From: Blastomonas natatoria
GTDB lineage: Bacteria; Pseudomonadota; Alphaproteobacteria; Sphingomonadales; Sphingomonadaceae
NCBI RefSeq assembly: GCF_003201955.1
Contig: NZ_QJJM01000003.1
Location: forward strand, 124,001-188,000
DNA length: 64,000 nucleotides
Direction of reading: 5' to 3'
Shown here: piece by piece, positions 16,263 to 26,055 of the stretch
Layout of the letters: each line of letters opens with the position of its first letter
How positions within the stretch are numbered: the stretch's first letter is position 1
The notes under the pieces: model-generated
Databases searched by the model: none
What the model was told of the DNA's origin: nothing
What the model saw: only the letters and a program-made list of their open reading frames with translations
Position numbers and translations under genes: made by a program

Positions 16263-16721
16263 ATGCGCCTGTCCAGTCTTGCAGATTATGCCGTGGTGCT
16301 GATGAGCGCTGCCGCGCGCCATTGCGGCGGCATGCGCTGCAACGCGCGGGCGTTGGCCGAAGAGACCGGCCTGCCGCTGCCCACGGCGCAGAAGCTGGTG
16401 AGCAAGCTTTCCGCTGCAGGGCTGATCGAATCGGTGCGCGGAGCAGGCGGCGGTTTCCGCCTGTCGCGTCCGCCCGCTGCGATCACGCTCGCCGATATTG
16501 TCGAGGCGGTTGATGGCCCGATCACCATAACCGTGTGCTCGGGCGACCATGCCAGCGATTGCGCCATCGAGGGCAGCTGCCATGTCCGCCCGCACTGGCA
16601 GATCGTCAACCGCACCATCCGCGCGGCACTGGCCGGGGTGACGCTCGCCAGTCTCGGCCAGCATATTCCCGATCCAAAGCGCCCCGAACACCCGATCAAT
16701 CTCAAAAGGACCGTATCGTGA
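16263..16721 (+). CDS. Rrf2 family SUF-operon regulator (IscR/SufR-like)
   Basis: A 152-residue winged-helix regulator. The N-terminal HTH reads [18 protein letters not shown] with [20 protein letters not shown] as the recognition region, followed by the wing [11 protein letters not shown]. Three C-terminal cysteines (CSGDHASDC and GSC; spacing C-x7-C-x5-C) are positioned to bind an Fe-S cluster, as in IscR, so it probably senses cluster status. SD GGGAG precedes the ATG. Its stop overlaps the sufB GTG start (GTGA), making it the first gene of the SUF operon, with a dyad operator directly upstream. Confidence 0.9.
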   Translation: MRLSSLADYAVVLMSAAARHCGGMRCNARALAEETGLPLPTAQKLVSKLSAAGLIESVRGAGGGFRLSRPPAAITLADIVEAVDGPITITVCSGDHASDCAIEGSCHVRPHWQIVNRTIRAALAGVTLASLGQHIPDPKRPEHPINLKRTVS

Positions 16722-18214
16722 CCGACGACAGCAACACCGCCGACAGCAGGGTGCGCGATGCTGACGCCTGGGCGGCGGCGGAAAAGGTGGGCACCTATGA
16801 ATGGGGCTTTACCACCGATATCGAGCAGGAACTCGCGCCCAAGGGGCTGAACGAGGATACCGTCCGCTATATCAGCGCCAAGAAGAACGAGCCCGAATGG
16901 ATGCTCGAATGGCGCTTGAAGGCTTTCCGCATCTGGCAGGAGCTGCCCGAGCCCGACTGGGCGAAGCTCCACTACCCGCCGATCGACTATCAGGACGCCT
17001 ATTATTACGCCGCGCCCAAGGCCAAGCCGAAAGTCGGCTCGCTCGACGAGGTCGATCCGGAAATCCTGCGCGTCTATGAAAAGCTCGGCATCCCGATCGA
17101 GGAGCAGAAGGTGCTCGCCGGGGTCGAGGGCGCGCGCAAGGTCGCGGTCGATGCGGTGTTCGACAGCGTCTCGGTCGCCACCACCTTCCGCGAGGAGCTT
17201 TCGCGCGCGGGCGTGATCTTCATGTCGATCAGCGAGGCGATCCGCGAGCATCCCGAGCTGGTGAAGAAATGGCTCGGCAAGGTCGTGCCGGTGCGCGACA
17301 ATTATTTCGCCTGCCTCAACTGCGCGGTCTTTTCCGACGGCACCTTCGTCTACATCCCCGAAGGCGTGCGCTGCCCGATGGAGCTTTCCACCTATTTCCG
17401 CATCAACGCGGAAAATACCGGCCAGTTCGAACGCACGCTGATCGTCGCCGACAAGGGCAGCTATGTGTCCTATCTCGAAGGCTGCACCGCGCCGCAGCGC
17501 GACGAGAACCAGCTGCACGCCGCCGTGGTCGAGCTGGTCGCGATGGACGATGCCGAGATCAAATATTCGACGGTGCAGAACTGGTATCCCGGTGATGCCG
17601 AGGGCAAGGGCGGGATCTACAATTTCGTCACCAAGCGCGGCCTGGCGCAGGGCGCACGCTCGAAGATCAGCTGGACGCAGGTCGAGACCGGCTCTGCGGT
17701 GACGTGGAAATATCCCAGCTGCGTGCTGAACGGCGAGGACAGCGTCGGCGAGTTCTATTCTGTCGCGGTGACCAACAATTACCAGCAGGCCGATACCGGC
17801 ACCAAGATGATCCACAACGGCAAAGGCAGCCGCTCGACCATCGTCTCCAAGGGGATCAGCGCCGGCAAGAGCAACAACACCTATCGCGGGCTGGTCCGCG
17901 TGGCTCCCTCGGCCGAGGGAGTGCGCAATTTCACCCAGTGCGACAGCCTGCTGCTCGGCGACCAGTGCGGCGCGCACACCGTGCCCTATATCGAGGTGCG
18001 CAATCCCAGCGCCACGATCGAGCACGAGGCAACGACGAGCAAGATCAGCGACGACCAGCTGTTCTACGCGATGCAGCGCGGGCTTAGCCAGGAGGACGCT
18101 GTCGCCCTGATCGTCAACGGCTTCGCGCGCGAGGTGCTGAAGCAGCTGCCGATGGAATTCGCGGTGGAAGCGCAGAAGCTGCTGGGGATTTCGCTTGAGG
18201 GGAGTGTGGGTTGA
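16718..18214 (+). CDS. sufB: SufB, Fe-S cluster scaffold subunit of SufBCD
   Basis: A 498-residue core subunit on which SUF clusters are assembled in the cytoplasm. Family blocks are plain: [77 protein letters not shown] and [20 protein letters not shown] start it at GTG 16718, which overlaps the upstream regulator by four bases behind AAAAGGA. Longer upstream frames would run through the regulator gene. An 80-base repeat separates it from sufC. Confidence 0.97.
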   Translation: MTDDSNTADSRVRDADAWAAAEKVGTYEWGFTTDIEQELAPKGLNEDTVRYISAKKNEPEWMLEWRLKAFRIWQELPEPDWAKLHYPPIDYQDAYYYAAPKAKPKVGSLDEVDPEILRVYEKLGIPIEEQKVLAGVEGARKVAVDAVFDSVSVATTFREELSRAGVIFMSISEAIREHPELVKKWLGKVVPVRDNYFACLNCAVFSDGTFVYIPEGVRCPMELSTYFRINAENTGQFERTLIVADKGSYVSYLEGCTAPQRDENQLHAAVVELVAMDDAEIKYSTVQNWYPGDAEGKGGIYNFVTKRGLAQGARSKISWTQVETGSAVTWKYPSCVLNGEDSVGEFYSVAVTNNYQQADTGTKMIHNGKGSRSTIVSKGISAGKSNNTYRGLVRVAPSAEGVRNFTQCDSLLLGDQCGAHTVPYIEVRNPSATIEHEATTSKISDDQLFYAMQRGLSQEDAVALIVNGFAREVLKQLPMEFAVEAQKLLGISLEGSVG

Positions 18215-18235
18215 GCCTCACATCCTCTTTTCGCC

Positions 18236-18315
18236 GTCATGCTGAACTTGTTTCAGCATCCATCGTGCTGCAGCAGCCTGGGGCGAAATGGACCCTGAAA
18301 CAAGTTCAGGGTGAC
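18236..18315. repeat. Intergenic palindromic repeat, family B, between sufB and sufC
   Basis: An 80-base element whose ends are imperfect inverted arms of about 26 bases. The left contains CTGAACTTGTTTCAG and the right contains CTGAAACAAGTTCAG, flanked by GTCA and TGAC. It lies inside the SUF operon, so it would be transcribed as a long hairpin between sufB and sufC. Confidence 0.75.
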
Positions 18316-18345
18316 GACAGACAACCGATTTGCCGAACGAGATAA

Positions 18346-19088
<743 letters not shown>

Positions 19089-19092
<4 letters not shown>

Positions 19093-19652
19093 GTGACATG
19101 CGCGATTTGCCGCTCGCACAGTTGCAGCGCGACTATCTTGCGGACAGCACCGCGGGCATGCCGATCGCTGGGCTGATCACATGGTCTGCCCTGGCCGTGG
19201 CGAGCTGGCAGATGGGCAATGCCATGCCCACCTGGGTCGCATTCATTGCCGCTGCTGCGCCTGCGCCACTCTCGATCGTCATCGACAAGCTGCGCGGTGC
19301 CCCCGGGCTGACAACCCAATCGAACAAAAACCCGCTGACGCAACTTTTCATGCGTTTCATCTTCGTCATCGCGTTGATCATCCCGTTCGTGATCTTCGCG
19401 GTACAGGCGGCACAGTCGCTCGACCTGCTCATTCTCGGGCTGGCAATCCTGGCCGGCATGATCTGGGTCCCGCATGGCTGGGCAGCGGATGATCCCGCCG
19501 GGATGATCCATTTCGTGCTGCGTGCGGTGCTTTGCTATTCCGCCTATCTTTTCGTCCCTGCGCCGAACACGGGGGCAGCGATCGCCGGTGCTGCGGCGCT
19601 GACATATGTCTACGCCATCTGGGCGATGAAGAAGCCGGAGTCGGTGAAATGA
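19089..19652 (+). CDS. Small membrane protein embedded in the SUF operon
   Basis: A 187-residue hydrophobic protein with about five or six membrane segments (for example FMRFIFVIALIIPFVIFAV). It starts by ATGA overlap with sufC and ends by ATGA overlap with sufD, so it is translated as part of the operon. It has no cysteines or metal motif that would tie it to cluster assembly. The general pattern (an N-terminal basic helix and then GMPIAGLITWSALAVAS) faintly recalls DUF7010-type proteins, but I am not sure. Its role in SUF function, if any, is unknown. Confidence 0.8.
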
Positions 19653-20410
19653 ACAACGTGATCCCGCTCCCCACCCGCAAGGACGAGGCCTGGCGCTATG
19701 CCGATCTCGATGCGCTCGCGCGTGTCTGGGGCGATGTGCCGCAAGGGCCGGAGCGGATCGTCGTTCCTGCGGGCGAAACGCTTTCGAGGCAGATCGTGCT
19801 GCCGGTGGCGATGTCGGGCGTGTCTATCACCGATCTGGATGTCGTGATCGAGGCAGGCGCGACCTTTGCGCTGCACCTGCTCGCGACCGATGCCGATTAC
19901 GGCCGGATGAGCGTCAATATTCTGGTGCATGAAGGCGCGCATTTCGAGATGGGTGGAGCAATCGTCGGCAATGGCGACCAGACGCTGGAGATCGTGACAC
20001 AAGTCAACCACGCGCACCCCAATGCGACCAGCAACCAGGTGGTGCGTAGCGTGCTGGCGGGCCATGCCACCGGATCGTTCCTCGGCAAGGTCGCGGTTGC
20101 GCGCCACGCGCAGAAGACCGATGCGTCGCAGTCGGTGAAGGCCATGCTGCTCGACCGCACCGCGACCGCCAATGCCAAGCCCGAGCTCGAAATCTATGCC
20201 GACGACGTGAAATGCGCGCATGGCGCGACCGTGGGTGAGCTCGACAAGGCGGCCTTGTTCTACATGGCCGCGCGCGGGCTTCCGCCGCAGGTCGCGCGCA
20301 AGCTGATGCTGCAGGCGTTCATCGCCGATGCGTTCGTCTCCCTGCAAGACGATGCTGCACGCGAGGCGATCGAGGCGCGTGCGCTGGCTGCACTGGAAGG
20401 GCTGGCATGA
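19649..20410 (+). CDS. sufD: SufD, scaffold subunit of SufBCD
   Basis: A 253-residue paralogue of SufB that completes the SufBC2D complex. The start MNNVIPLPTRKDEAWRYADL contains the classic SufD entry motif (KDEAWRY). The C-terminal block EIYADDVKCAHGATVGELD is the conserved SufB/D signature with the cysteine and histidine used at the subunit interface. It is shorter than E. coli SufD (423 aa), having lost much of the N-terminal region, as seen in other alphaproteobacteria. It overlaps the upstream membrane protein by ATGA and the downstream sufS by four bases. Confidence 0.95.
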   Translation: MNNVIPLPTRKDEAWRYADLDALARVWGDVPQGPERIVVPAGETLSRQIVLPVAMSGVSITDLDVVIEAGATFALHLLATDADYGRMSVNILVHEGAHFEMGGAIVGNGDQTLEIVTQVNHAHPNATSNQVVRSVLAGHATGSFLGKVAVARHAQKTDASQSVKAMLLDRTATANAKPELEIYADDVKCAHGATVGELDKAALFYMAARGLPPQVARKLMLQAFIADAFVSLQDDAAREAIEARALAALEGLA

Positions 20411-21633
20411 TGGCCACGCTTACCGCGCCTCGCCTGCTCGACCGTCGCGCCGATTTCCCTGGCTTGGTCACCGCGCAGGGCGAGCCCTGGCATTATCTCG
20501 ATTCCGCTGCCACCGCGCAGAAGCCGCGCGCTGTCATCGATGCCATCGCGCGTGCCTATGGCCCCGATTATGCGACCGTGCACCGCGGCGTCTATGCCCG
20601 TTCGGCGGACATGACGATCGCCTATGAGGCGGCGCGCCGCAAGGCCGCGGCATTTATCGGCGGCCGCGAGGAAGACACCGTGTTCGTGCGCGGCGCGACC
20701 GAGGGGATCAATCTGGTCGCCTCCAGCTGGGGCGGAGCGAACCTGAAGCCCGGCGACCGCATCCTGCTCAGCCAGCTCGAGCATCACAGCAATATCGTGC
20801 CCTGGCAGCTGGTCGCCGAACGCACCGGCGCGGTCATCGATGTCGCGCCGCTGACGCAGGATGGCCGGATCGATCTGGATGCGGTCGAGGCGATGTTGAC
20901 GCCCCAGCACAGGATGGTGTCACTGGCGCATGTCTCGAACGTGCTCGGCAGCGTGCTTGATGCAAAGCGCGCGGCGGCGCTGGCACACAATGTCGGCGCA
21001 TTGCTGCTGCTCGACGGCTGCCAGGCGGTGCCGCGCATCCCCGTCGATGTCGCCGATCTGGGCTGCGACTTCTATGTCTACAGCGCACACAAGCTTTACG
21101 GCCCGACCGGCATCGGCGTGCTTTGGGGCCGGGCCGAACTGCTCGATGCCATGCCGCCGTGGCAGGGTGGCGGTGCGATGATCGACCGGGTAACCTTCGA
21201 ACGCACCACCTATGCCCCGCCGCCGCAGCGGTTCGAGGCAGGGACGCCGCATATTACCGGCGCGGTCGGGCTGGCCGCGGCGATCGATTATGTCGTGGCC
21301 ATCGGTGTCGAGGCGATCCACGCGCACGAAAGCGCGCTGGTGGCCGAGGCGCAGGAGGCGCTTTCGGGAATTAACGCGATCCGCGTGTTCGGGCCGAAGG
21401 ACAGCGCCGGGATATTGTCGTTCGAGATGCAGGGGGTGCATCCGCACGATATCGGCACCATATTGGACGAGGCGCATGTCGCGATCCGTGCCGGGCATCA
21501 TTGCGCCCAGCCGCTGATGGATCATCTGGGCGTGCCGGCGACCGCGCGCGCAAGCTTCGGGATTTACAGCAACAGCGATGATGTCGCCGCTCTGATGCGG
21601 GGACTGGAACGAGTCCGCAGGATTTTCGGGTGA
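20407..21633 (+). CDS. sufS: SufS, cysteine desulfurase (group II)
   Basis: A 408-residue PLP enzyme that takes sulfur from cysteine to feed SUF assembly. The PLP lysine lies in SAHKLYGPTG (Lys229). The catalytic cysteine is in RAGHHCAQP (Cys366), the short-loop arrangement of SufS/CsdA-type enzymes. DSAATAQKP, ATEGINLVA and EHHSNIVPWQ are also present. A SufE or SufU partner is not encoded in this operon and must be elsewhere. It overlaps both neighbours and is the fifth Suf gene in line. Confidence 0.96.
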   Translation: MMATLTAPRLLDRRADFPGLVTAQGEPWHYLDSAATAQKPRAVIDAIARAYGPDYATVHRGVYARSADMTIAYEAARRKAAAFIGGREEDTVFVRGATEGINLVASSWGGANLKPGDRILLSQLEHHSNIVPWQLVAERTGAVIDVAPLTQDGRIDLDAVEAMLTPQHRMVSLAHVSNVLGSVLDAKRAAALAHNVGALLLLDGCQAVPRIPVDVADLGCDFYVYSAHKLYGPTGIGVLWGRAELLDAMPPWQGGGAMIDRVTFERTTYAPPPQRFEAGTPHITGAVGLAAAIDYVVAIGVEAIHAHESALVAEAQEALSGINAIRVFGPKDSAGILSFEMQGVHPHDIGTILDEAHVAIRAGHHCAQPLMDHLGVPATARASFGIYSNSDDVAALMRGLERVRRIFG

Positions 21634-22112
21634 GGCTTATGGAAGAAACAGGAAAGATCGTGATCGACGAAGTCGATGCAGTGGCCAAGCCGCCCAAGGC
21701 ACGCGTGCAGGATGTGGTCGAGGATGCGCCCGCGTCCGAGCCGCGCCGCCGCGACTATCTCGACGGTTTTCTGGCCGAAAAGCCCCAGGGCCTTGCTCCG
21801 GGCGAGCCGGGCGGCGAGGTGTACGAGGCGGTGATCGACCGCCTGAAGGGCATTTACGACCCGGAAATCCCGGTGAACATCTATGATCTCGGGCTGATCT
21901 ATGGCGTCGAGGTGAACGAGGGCCATGCGGTTATCACGATGACGCTGACCACGCCGCATTGCCCGGTCGCCGAATCGATGCCCGGCGAGGTCGAGATGCA
22001 GGTCTGCGCGGTGCCCGGCATTGCCGATGCCGAGGTCAATCTGGTCTGGGATCCGCCCTGGGATCCGGGCAAGATGAGCGACGAGGCCCGGCTCGAAATG
22101 GGGATGTTGTGA
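21630..22112 (+). CDS. sufT: SufT-like Fe-S assembly factor (DUF59/MIP18 family)
   Basis: A 160-residue protein with an acidic, probably disordered first 60 residues and a C-terminal DUF59 domain: YDPEIPVNIYDLGLIYGVEV followed by MTLTTPHCPVAESMPGEV, with the conserved Asp-Pro-Glu and the reactive cysteine in TPHCP. Family members help mature Fe-S proteins. The GTG at 21630 overlaps the sufS stop; an ATG at 21639 is an alternative start. A complex inverted repeat follows before sufA. Confidence 0.88.
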   Translation: MRLMEETGKIVIDEVDAVAKPPKARVQDVVEDAPASEPRRRDYLDGFLAEKPQGLAPGEPGGEVYEAVIDRLKGIYDPEIPVNIYDLGLIYGVEVNEGHAVITMTLTTPHCPVAESMPGEVEMQVCAVPGIADAEVNLVWDPPWDPGKMSDEARLEMGML

Positions 22113-22120
22113 TTACCAAA

Positions 22121-22287
22121 CCTTCTCCCTGAGGGGAGAAGGATACGAAGCCTTGCTGGCGTAGCCGGCTAGGCGCAGTTGGATGAGGGTGATATGGCGC
22201 GGCGGTCGCGCATTTACCCCCTCTCCCAGCTCCGACTAGGCAGCACGCTGCCAAGTCTTCGCAGCCCTCTCCCTCGTGGGGAGAGGG
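22121..22287. repeat. Composite inverted repeat between sufT and sufA
   Basis: About 170 bases of nested arms. CCTTCTCCC/GGGAGAAGG forms a hairpin at 22121-22142. TTTACCCCCTCTCCC (22213-22227) pairs with the GGGAGAGGGG-type right end near 22279-22293. CGAAGCCTTGC and GCCAAGTCTTCG form inner arms. It belongs to the CTCTCCC-type dispersed repeats common between genes in this group. Confidence 0.6.
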
Positions 22288-22308
22288 GTAAAGTGTGAGG
22301 AAGTGACA

Positions 22309-22671
22309 ATGACCACCACCACCACCACCACCCGTGCCCGCCCTGCTGCGCTCACGCTGACCCCGTCGGCCGAAGCCCGCATCGCGCATCTGATGGCCAG
22401 CGCGCCCGAAGGTGCGATCGGGGTGAAGCTGTCGACTCCGCGCCGGGGCTGTTCGGGCCTGGCCTATTCGGTCGATTATGTCAGCGAAGAGGCGAAGTTC
22501 GACGAGAAGATCGAGACCCCCGGCGGCGTGTTCTACGTCGATGGCGGGTCGGTGCTCTACCTGATCGGATCGACCATGGACTGGGTCGAGGACGATTTCA
22601 CCGCCGGTTTCGTGTTCAATAACCCCAATGCCAAGGGCAGCTGCGGTTGCGGCGAGAGCTTCACCGTCTGA
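22309..22671 (+). CDS. sufA: SufA, A-type Fe-S carrier protein
   Basis: A 120-residue HesB/IscA-family protein that receives clusters from SufBCD and passes them to apo-enzymes. The three ligand cysteines are present in the usual arrangement: one in TPRRGCSGLAY and two in KGSCGCGESF. It starts at ATG 22309 behind TGAGGAAG and begins with a run of threonines (MTTTTTTTRARP). It is the last gene of the SUF operon and convergent with ribB, whose stop is 28 bases away. Confidence 0.93.
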   Translation: MTTTTTTTRARPAALTLTPSAEARIAHLMASAPEGAIGVKLSTPRRGCSGLAYSVDYVSEEAKFDEKIETPGGVFYVDGGSVLYLIGSTMDWVEDDFTAGFVFNNPNAKGSCGCGESFTV

Positions 22672-22699
22672 AGCCCTCGCGCTTCCGCCGCACCGGCGA

Positions 22700-23980
22700 T
22701 CAGTCCATCGGGATGGGGCGTTCGCCGACGATCGACAGGCCATAGCCGTCGAGCGCGACAAGGCTGTGGTGCGAATTGGTCAGCAACTCCATCTCGTTCA
22801 CGCCCATTTCGGTGAGGATCTGCGCGCCGATGCCGTAATCGCGCAGCTCCTCCATATCGGGCACCGCCTCGCCCGACTTCATCCGCACGGCCTGGCTCAG
22901 GCTGTTGATGCCATGCCGGTTGAGCAGCACGACCAGGCCGGAACCTTCTTCGCCGATCAGGTCCATCGCCTTGCCCAGCACGCCCGAGCGCGGGCCGGTT
23001 TCTCCGAAAATGTCGGAAAACGGACTGAGCACATGCATCCGCACCAGGGTCGGCTTGTCGGGATCGACATGGCCCTTTTGCAGCACGATCTGCTCGTTCT
23101 TCTCGGCCTTGTTGTAGAAGACGATCGCCTTCCACTCGCCGCCGTGCCGGCTGGTGAAGCGCGCCTCGGCGCGGCGCTCGACCAGATGGTCGTTGCGGCG
23201 GCGATAGGCGATGAGGTCCCGGATCGTGCCGATCTTCATGCCGTGGATGTGCGCAAACTCGATCAGGTCATCGAGCCGAGCCATGGTGCCGTCGTCATTC
23301 ATGATCTCGCAGATCACGCCCGAAGGGTTGAGCCCGGCGAGCCGTGACACATCGACCGCAGCTTCGGTATGCCCTGCGCGCACCAGCACGCCGCCATCGC
23401 GCGCCATCAGCGGGAAGACATGGCCGGGGGTGACGATCTCTTCCGGCCCCTTGCTGGGGTCGATCGCGACGGTGACGGTGCGCGAACGATCGGCAGCGCT
23501 GATCCCGGTGGTGACGCCCTCGCGTGCCTCGATCGAGACGGTGAAGGCGGTTTCATGCCTGGTGCCGTTGTTGCGCGACATGAGGTTGAGGCCGAGCTGC
23601 TCGACCCGGTCCCTGGTCATGGCGAGGCAGATCAGGCCGCGGCCGTATTTGGCCATGAAATTGATCGCATCGGGCGTTGCCATCTGCGCGGGGATGATGA
23701 GGTCGCCCTCGTTCTCGCGGTCCTCGTCATCGACCAGAATGTACATGCGGCCGTTGCGCGCCTCGTTGATGATTTCCTCGGCGGTGGCCATGACACCGGC
23801 GGGATCGCGCGAGAGGTAGCGCTCGAGCTTGCCGAGCGTCTCGGCGGTGGGGTTCCAGTCGGGCTCGCCCAGCTTGCGCAGCGAATTGGCGTGCAGCCCT
23901 GCGGCGCGCGCCAGTCCGGCGCGGCTCTCCTGGCCGGTTTCGATGATTTCGACGATGCGCTCGATTAGCTGTGCAGACAT
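22700..23980 (-). CDS. ribB: RibB (DHBP synthase) with N-terminal HTH-like domain and degenerate RibA-like half
   Basis: A 426-residue fusion. Residues 1-60 look like an XRE-type helix-turn-helix (ESRAGLARAAGLHANSLRKL). Residues 62-265 are 3,4-dihydroxy-2-butanone-4-phosphate synthase, with ILVDDEDRENEGDLIIPAQ, RHETAFTVSIEAREGVTTG and RAGHTEAAVDVSRLAG. The rest aligns with GTP cyclohydrolase II, but its zinc cysteines are gone: where RibA has a GDxxxSxxCDC-type segment this has SPFSDIFGETGPRSG. Only the RibB step is expected to be active. SD AAGGA precedes the start, and ribE lies just upstream on the same strand. Confidence 0.9.
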   Translation of the reverse strand: MSAQLIERIVEIIETGQESRAGLARAAGLHANSLRKLGEPDWNPTAETLGKLERYLSRDPAGVMATAEEIINEARNGRMYILVDDEDRENEGDLIIPAQMATPDAINFMAKYGRGLICLAMTRDRVEQLGLNLMSRNNGTRHETAFTVSIEAREGVTTGISAADRSRTVTVAIDPSKGPEEIVTPGHVFPLMARDGGVLVRAGHTEAAVDVSRLAGLNPSGVICEIMNDDGTMARLDDLIEFAHIHGMKIGTIRDLIAYRRRNDHLVERRAEARFTSRHGGEWKAIVFYNKAEKNEQIVLQKGHVDPDKPTLVRMHVLSPFSDIFGETGPRSGVLGKAMDLIGEEGSGLVVLLNRHGINSLSQAVRMKSGEAVPDMEELRDYGIGAQILTEMGVNEMELLTNSHHSLVALDGYGLSIVGERPIPMD

Positions 23981-24007
23981 TGGAATATCCTTTCGGACAT
24001 TACAATA

Positions 24008-24023
24008 TCACATCACAATGTGA
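24008..24023. promoter_or_regulatory. Palindrome between ribE and ribB, candidate operator for the HTH of RibB
   Basis: TCACAT-CACA-ATGTGA is a perfect 6-base inverted repeat, with a further ATCACATTG at 24038-24046. It lies about 28 bases upstream of the ribB start codon. Because RibB carries an N-terminal HTH-like domain, autoregulation is a natural guess; this is inference. Confidence 0.4.
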
Positions 24024-24038
24024 GTCGAAAGCGGCAAA

Positions 24039-24653
<615 letters not shown>

Positions 24654-24680
24654 GGGAGTGAATGTCCTTGATGCGGCGGG

Positions 24681-25664
24681 TCAGCGCACCCGCTGGTAGC
24701 TTTCCATCCGGTCCTTGCCAAGCAGCCGCGTATCTTCCAGTTGCCAGCGGCCATGCGCGTGCGCCAGATCGCTCAGCCCGATATCGCCCAGGGCCGCCTT
24801 GCCGCGCCCGATCAGCACCGGGGCGCGGTAGAGCAGCAGCCGGTCGACCATGTCACGCTCCAGAAAGGCGGCGGCGACTTCCGCTCCGCCTTCGACCATC
24901 AACCAGTCGGTGCCTTCGAGCGTGGCGATATCCTCGGGCGCGGCTATTCCGGTCCAGCCCAGCGGCGCATCGCCCATCCGGCTCAGCAGCACGCGGCGCG
25001 GCGAGCGATGCTCCAGTCCGGGCAGCCGCACGTCGAGCCTTGGCGCATCGGCACGGAAGGTGCCGCCGCCGACCAGAATGGCATCATGCCGTGCGCGTTC
25101 CAGATGGGCATGGGCGCGGGCGGCGTCACCCGTGATCCACCGGCTTGATCCGTCGGCCAGCGCTATCTGCCCGTCGAGCGAGGTGGCGAGCTTGAGCGTC
25201 ACGAACGGGCGGCCGAGCGTCTGGCGGGTAACGAAGCCCGCCAGGCTGGCGCGGGCTTCAGCCTCCAGAAGGCCGGCGTCCACCGCGATCCCTGCCGCGC
25301 GCAGGCGTTCTATCCCGGCGCCATTGGTGCGCGGGTCGGGGTCCTGAGAGCCGATCACGACGCGCGCGAGGCCCGCCGAGATCAGCAGATCGGTGCAGGC
25401 CGGGCCGCGCAGACTTTCATGGGCGCAAGGCTCCAGCGTGACATAGGCGGTGGCTCCGCGCGCTGCGTCGCCCGCCTGATTAAGCGCCATCGCCTCGCCA
25501 TGCGGACGGCCACCGCAGTCGGTCCAGCCGCGACCGACGACGCAGCCATGTTTGACCAGGATGCAGCCCACCGAGGGATTGGGGCTCGAAAGCGCGCGGC
25601 CGCGTTCGGCCAGCGCTATGGCGGCGCGCATCCAGTCGGCATCGGACCGGACGGTAGAAATCAC
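24681..25664 (-). CDS. ribD: RibD, bifunctional deaminase/reductase of riboflavin synthesis
   Basis: A 327-residue enzyme performing the second and third steps of riboflavin synthesis. The N-terminal zinc deaminase has HGEAMAL and the PCAHESLRGPAC ligand motif. The C-terminal reductase contains VTLKLATSLDGQIA, SRWITGDAARAHAH, ILVGGGTFRADAPRLDVR and the WLMVEGGAEVAAAF segment. I start it at GTG 25664, overlapping the upstream small gene by GTGA; longer frames run back through that gene. The order ribD-ribE-ribB lacks ribH, which is at 47689. Confidence 0.95.
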   Translation of the reverse strand: MISTVRSDADWMRAAIALAERGRALSSPNPSVGCILVKHGCVVGRGWTDCGGRPHGEAMALNQAGDAARGATAYVTLEPCAHESLRGPACTDLLISAGLARVVIGSQDPDPRTNGAGIERLRAAGIAVDAGLLEAEARASLAGFVTRQTLGRPFVTLKLATSLDGQIALADGSSRWITGDAARAHAHLERARHDAILVGGGTFRADAPRLDVRLPGLEHRSPRRVLLSRMGDAPLGWTGIAAPEDIATLEGTDWLMVEGGAEVAAAFLERDMVDRLLLYRAPVLIGRGKAALGDIGLSDLAHAHGRWQLEDTRLLGKDRMESYQRVR

Positions 25665-26011
25665 TCGGTATCCATGCCCAGCTGTTCGGCGAGCCGGCGA
25701 TATTGCGCCTTGCGCTCTTCTTCGCGGCGCAGCGCTTCGGCCTCGCGCTTTTCCTTGAGCAGCTGGTTGGCCTCGATCTCCTTGCGGATCTGCTCGTCGC
25801 TGCGCCCAGGCTCCAGGCTGGTCACCCAGGTGATCTCGGGCCGCTTCCACTGCACTTCGAACCCGGATTCGCTGATGAATGCGCCGAAGATCGCGATCGT
25901 ACACGCCGCCGACAACGCCAGAAAGCGCCACTTATGCTCCTGCTGGTCGAACCAATATGCCTTGAGGTCCGATGCAGCGCGCACCGGCGATATGTCGCGA
26001 AAGAATCCCAT
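25661..26011 (-). CDS. Small membrane-anchored hypothetical protein with a charged coiled-coil tail
   Basis: A 116-residue protein starting MGFFRDISPVRAASDLKAYW. One hydrophobic segment (WRFLALSAACTIAIFGAFI) is followed by a periplasmic or cytoplasmic linker and a highly charged helical tail (EQIRKEIEANQLLKEKREAE, then repeating Glu/Arg/Lys). I recognise the general form as a conserved sphingomonad protein next to ribD but know no function. It overlaps ribD by four bases. A TTG at 26020 could add three residues. Confidence 0.7.
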   Translation of the reverse strand: MGFFRDISPVRAASDLKAYWFDQQEHKWRFLALSAACTIAIFGAFISESGFEVQWKRPEITWVTSLEPGRSDEQIRKEIEANQLLKEKREAEALRREEERKAQYRRLAEQLGMDTE

Positions 26012-26055
26012 ACCGGCCAAGATAGGCGTTTGCGCCTGTCTTGACCAGTGCGGGA

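Noticed and set aside
22700-23180. Active GTP cyclohydrolase II as part of a bifunctional RibBA
   Set aside because: The three zinc-binding cysteines and the catalytic segment of RibA are missing in the C-terminal half.
23981-24038. FMN riboswitch before ribB
   Set aside because: The gap is only 58 bases, too short for the aptamer, and none of the conserved FMN-aptamer segments were recognised.
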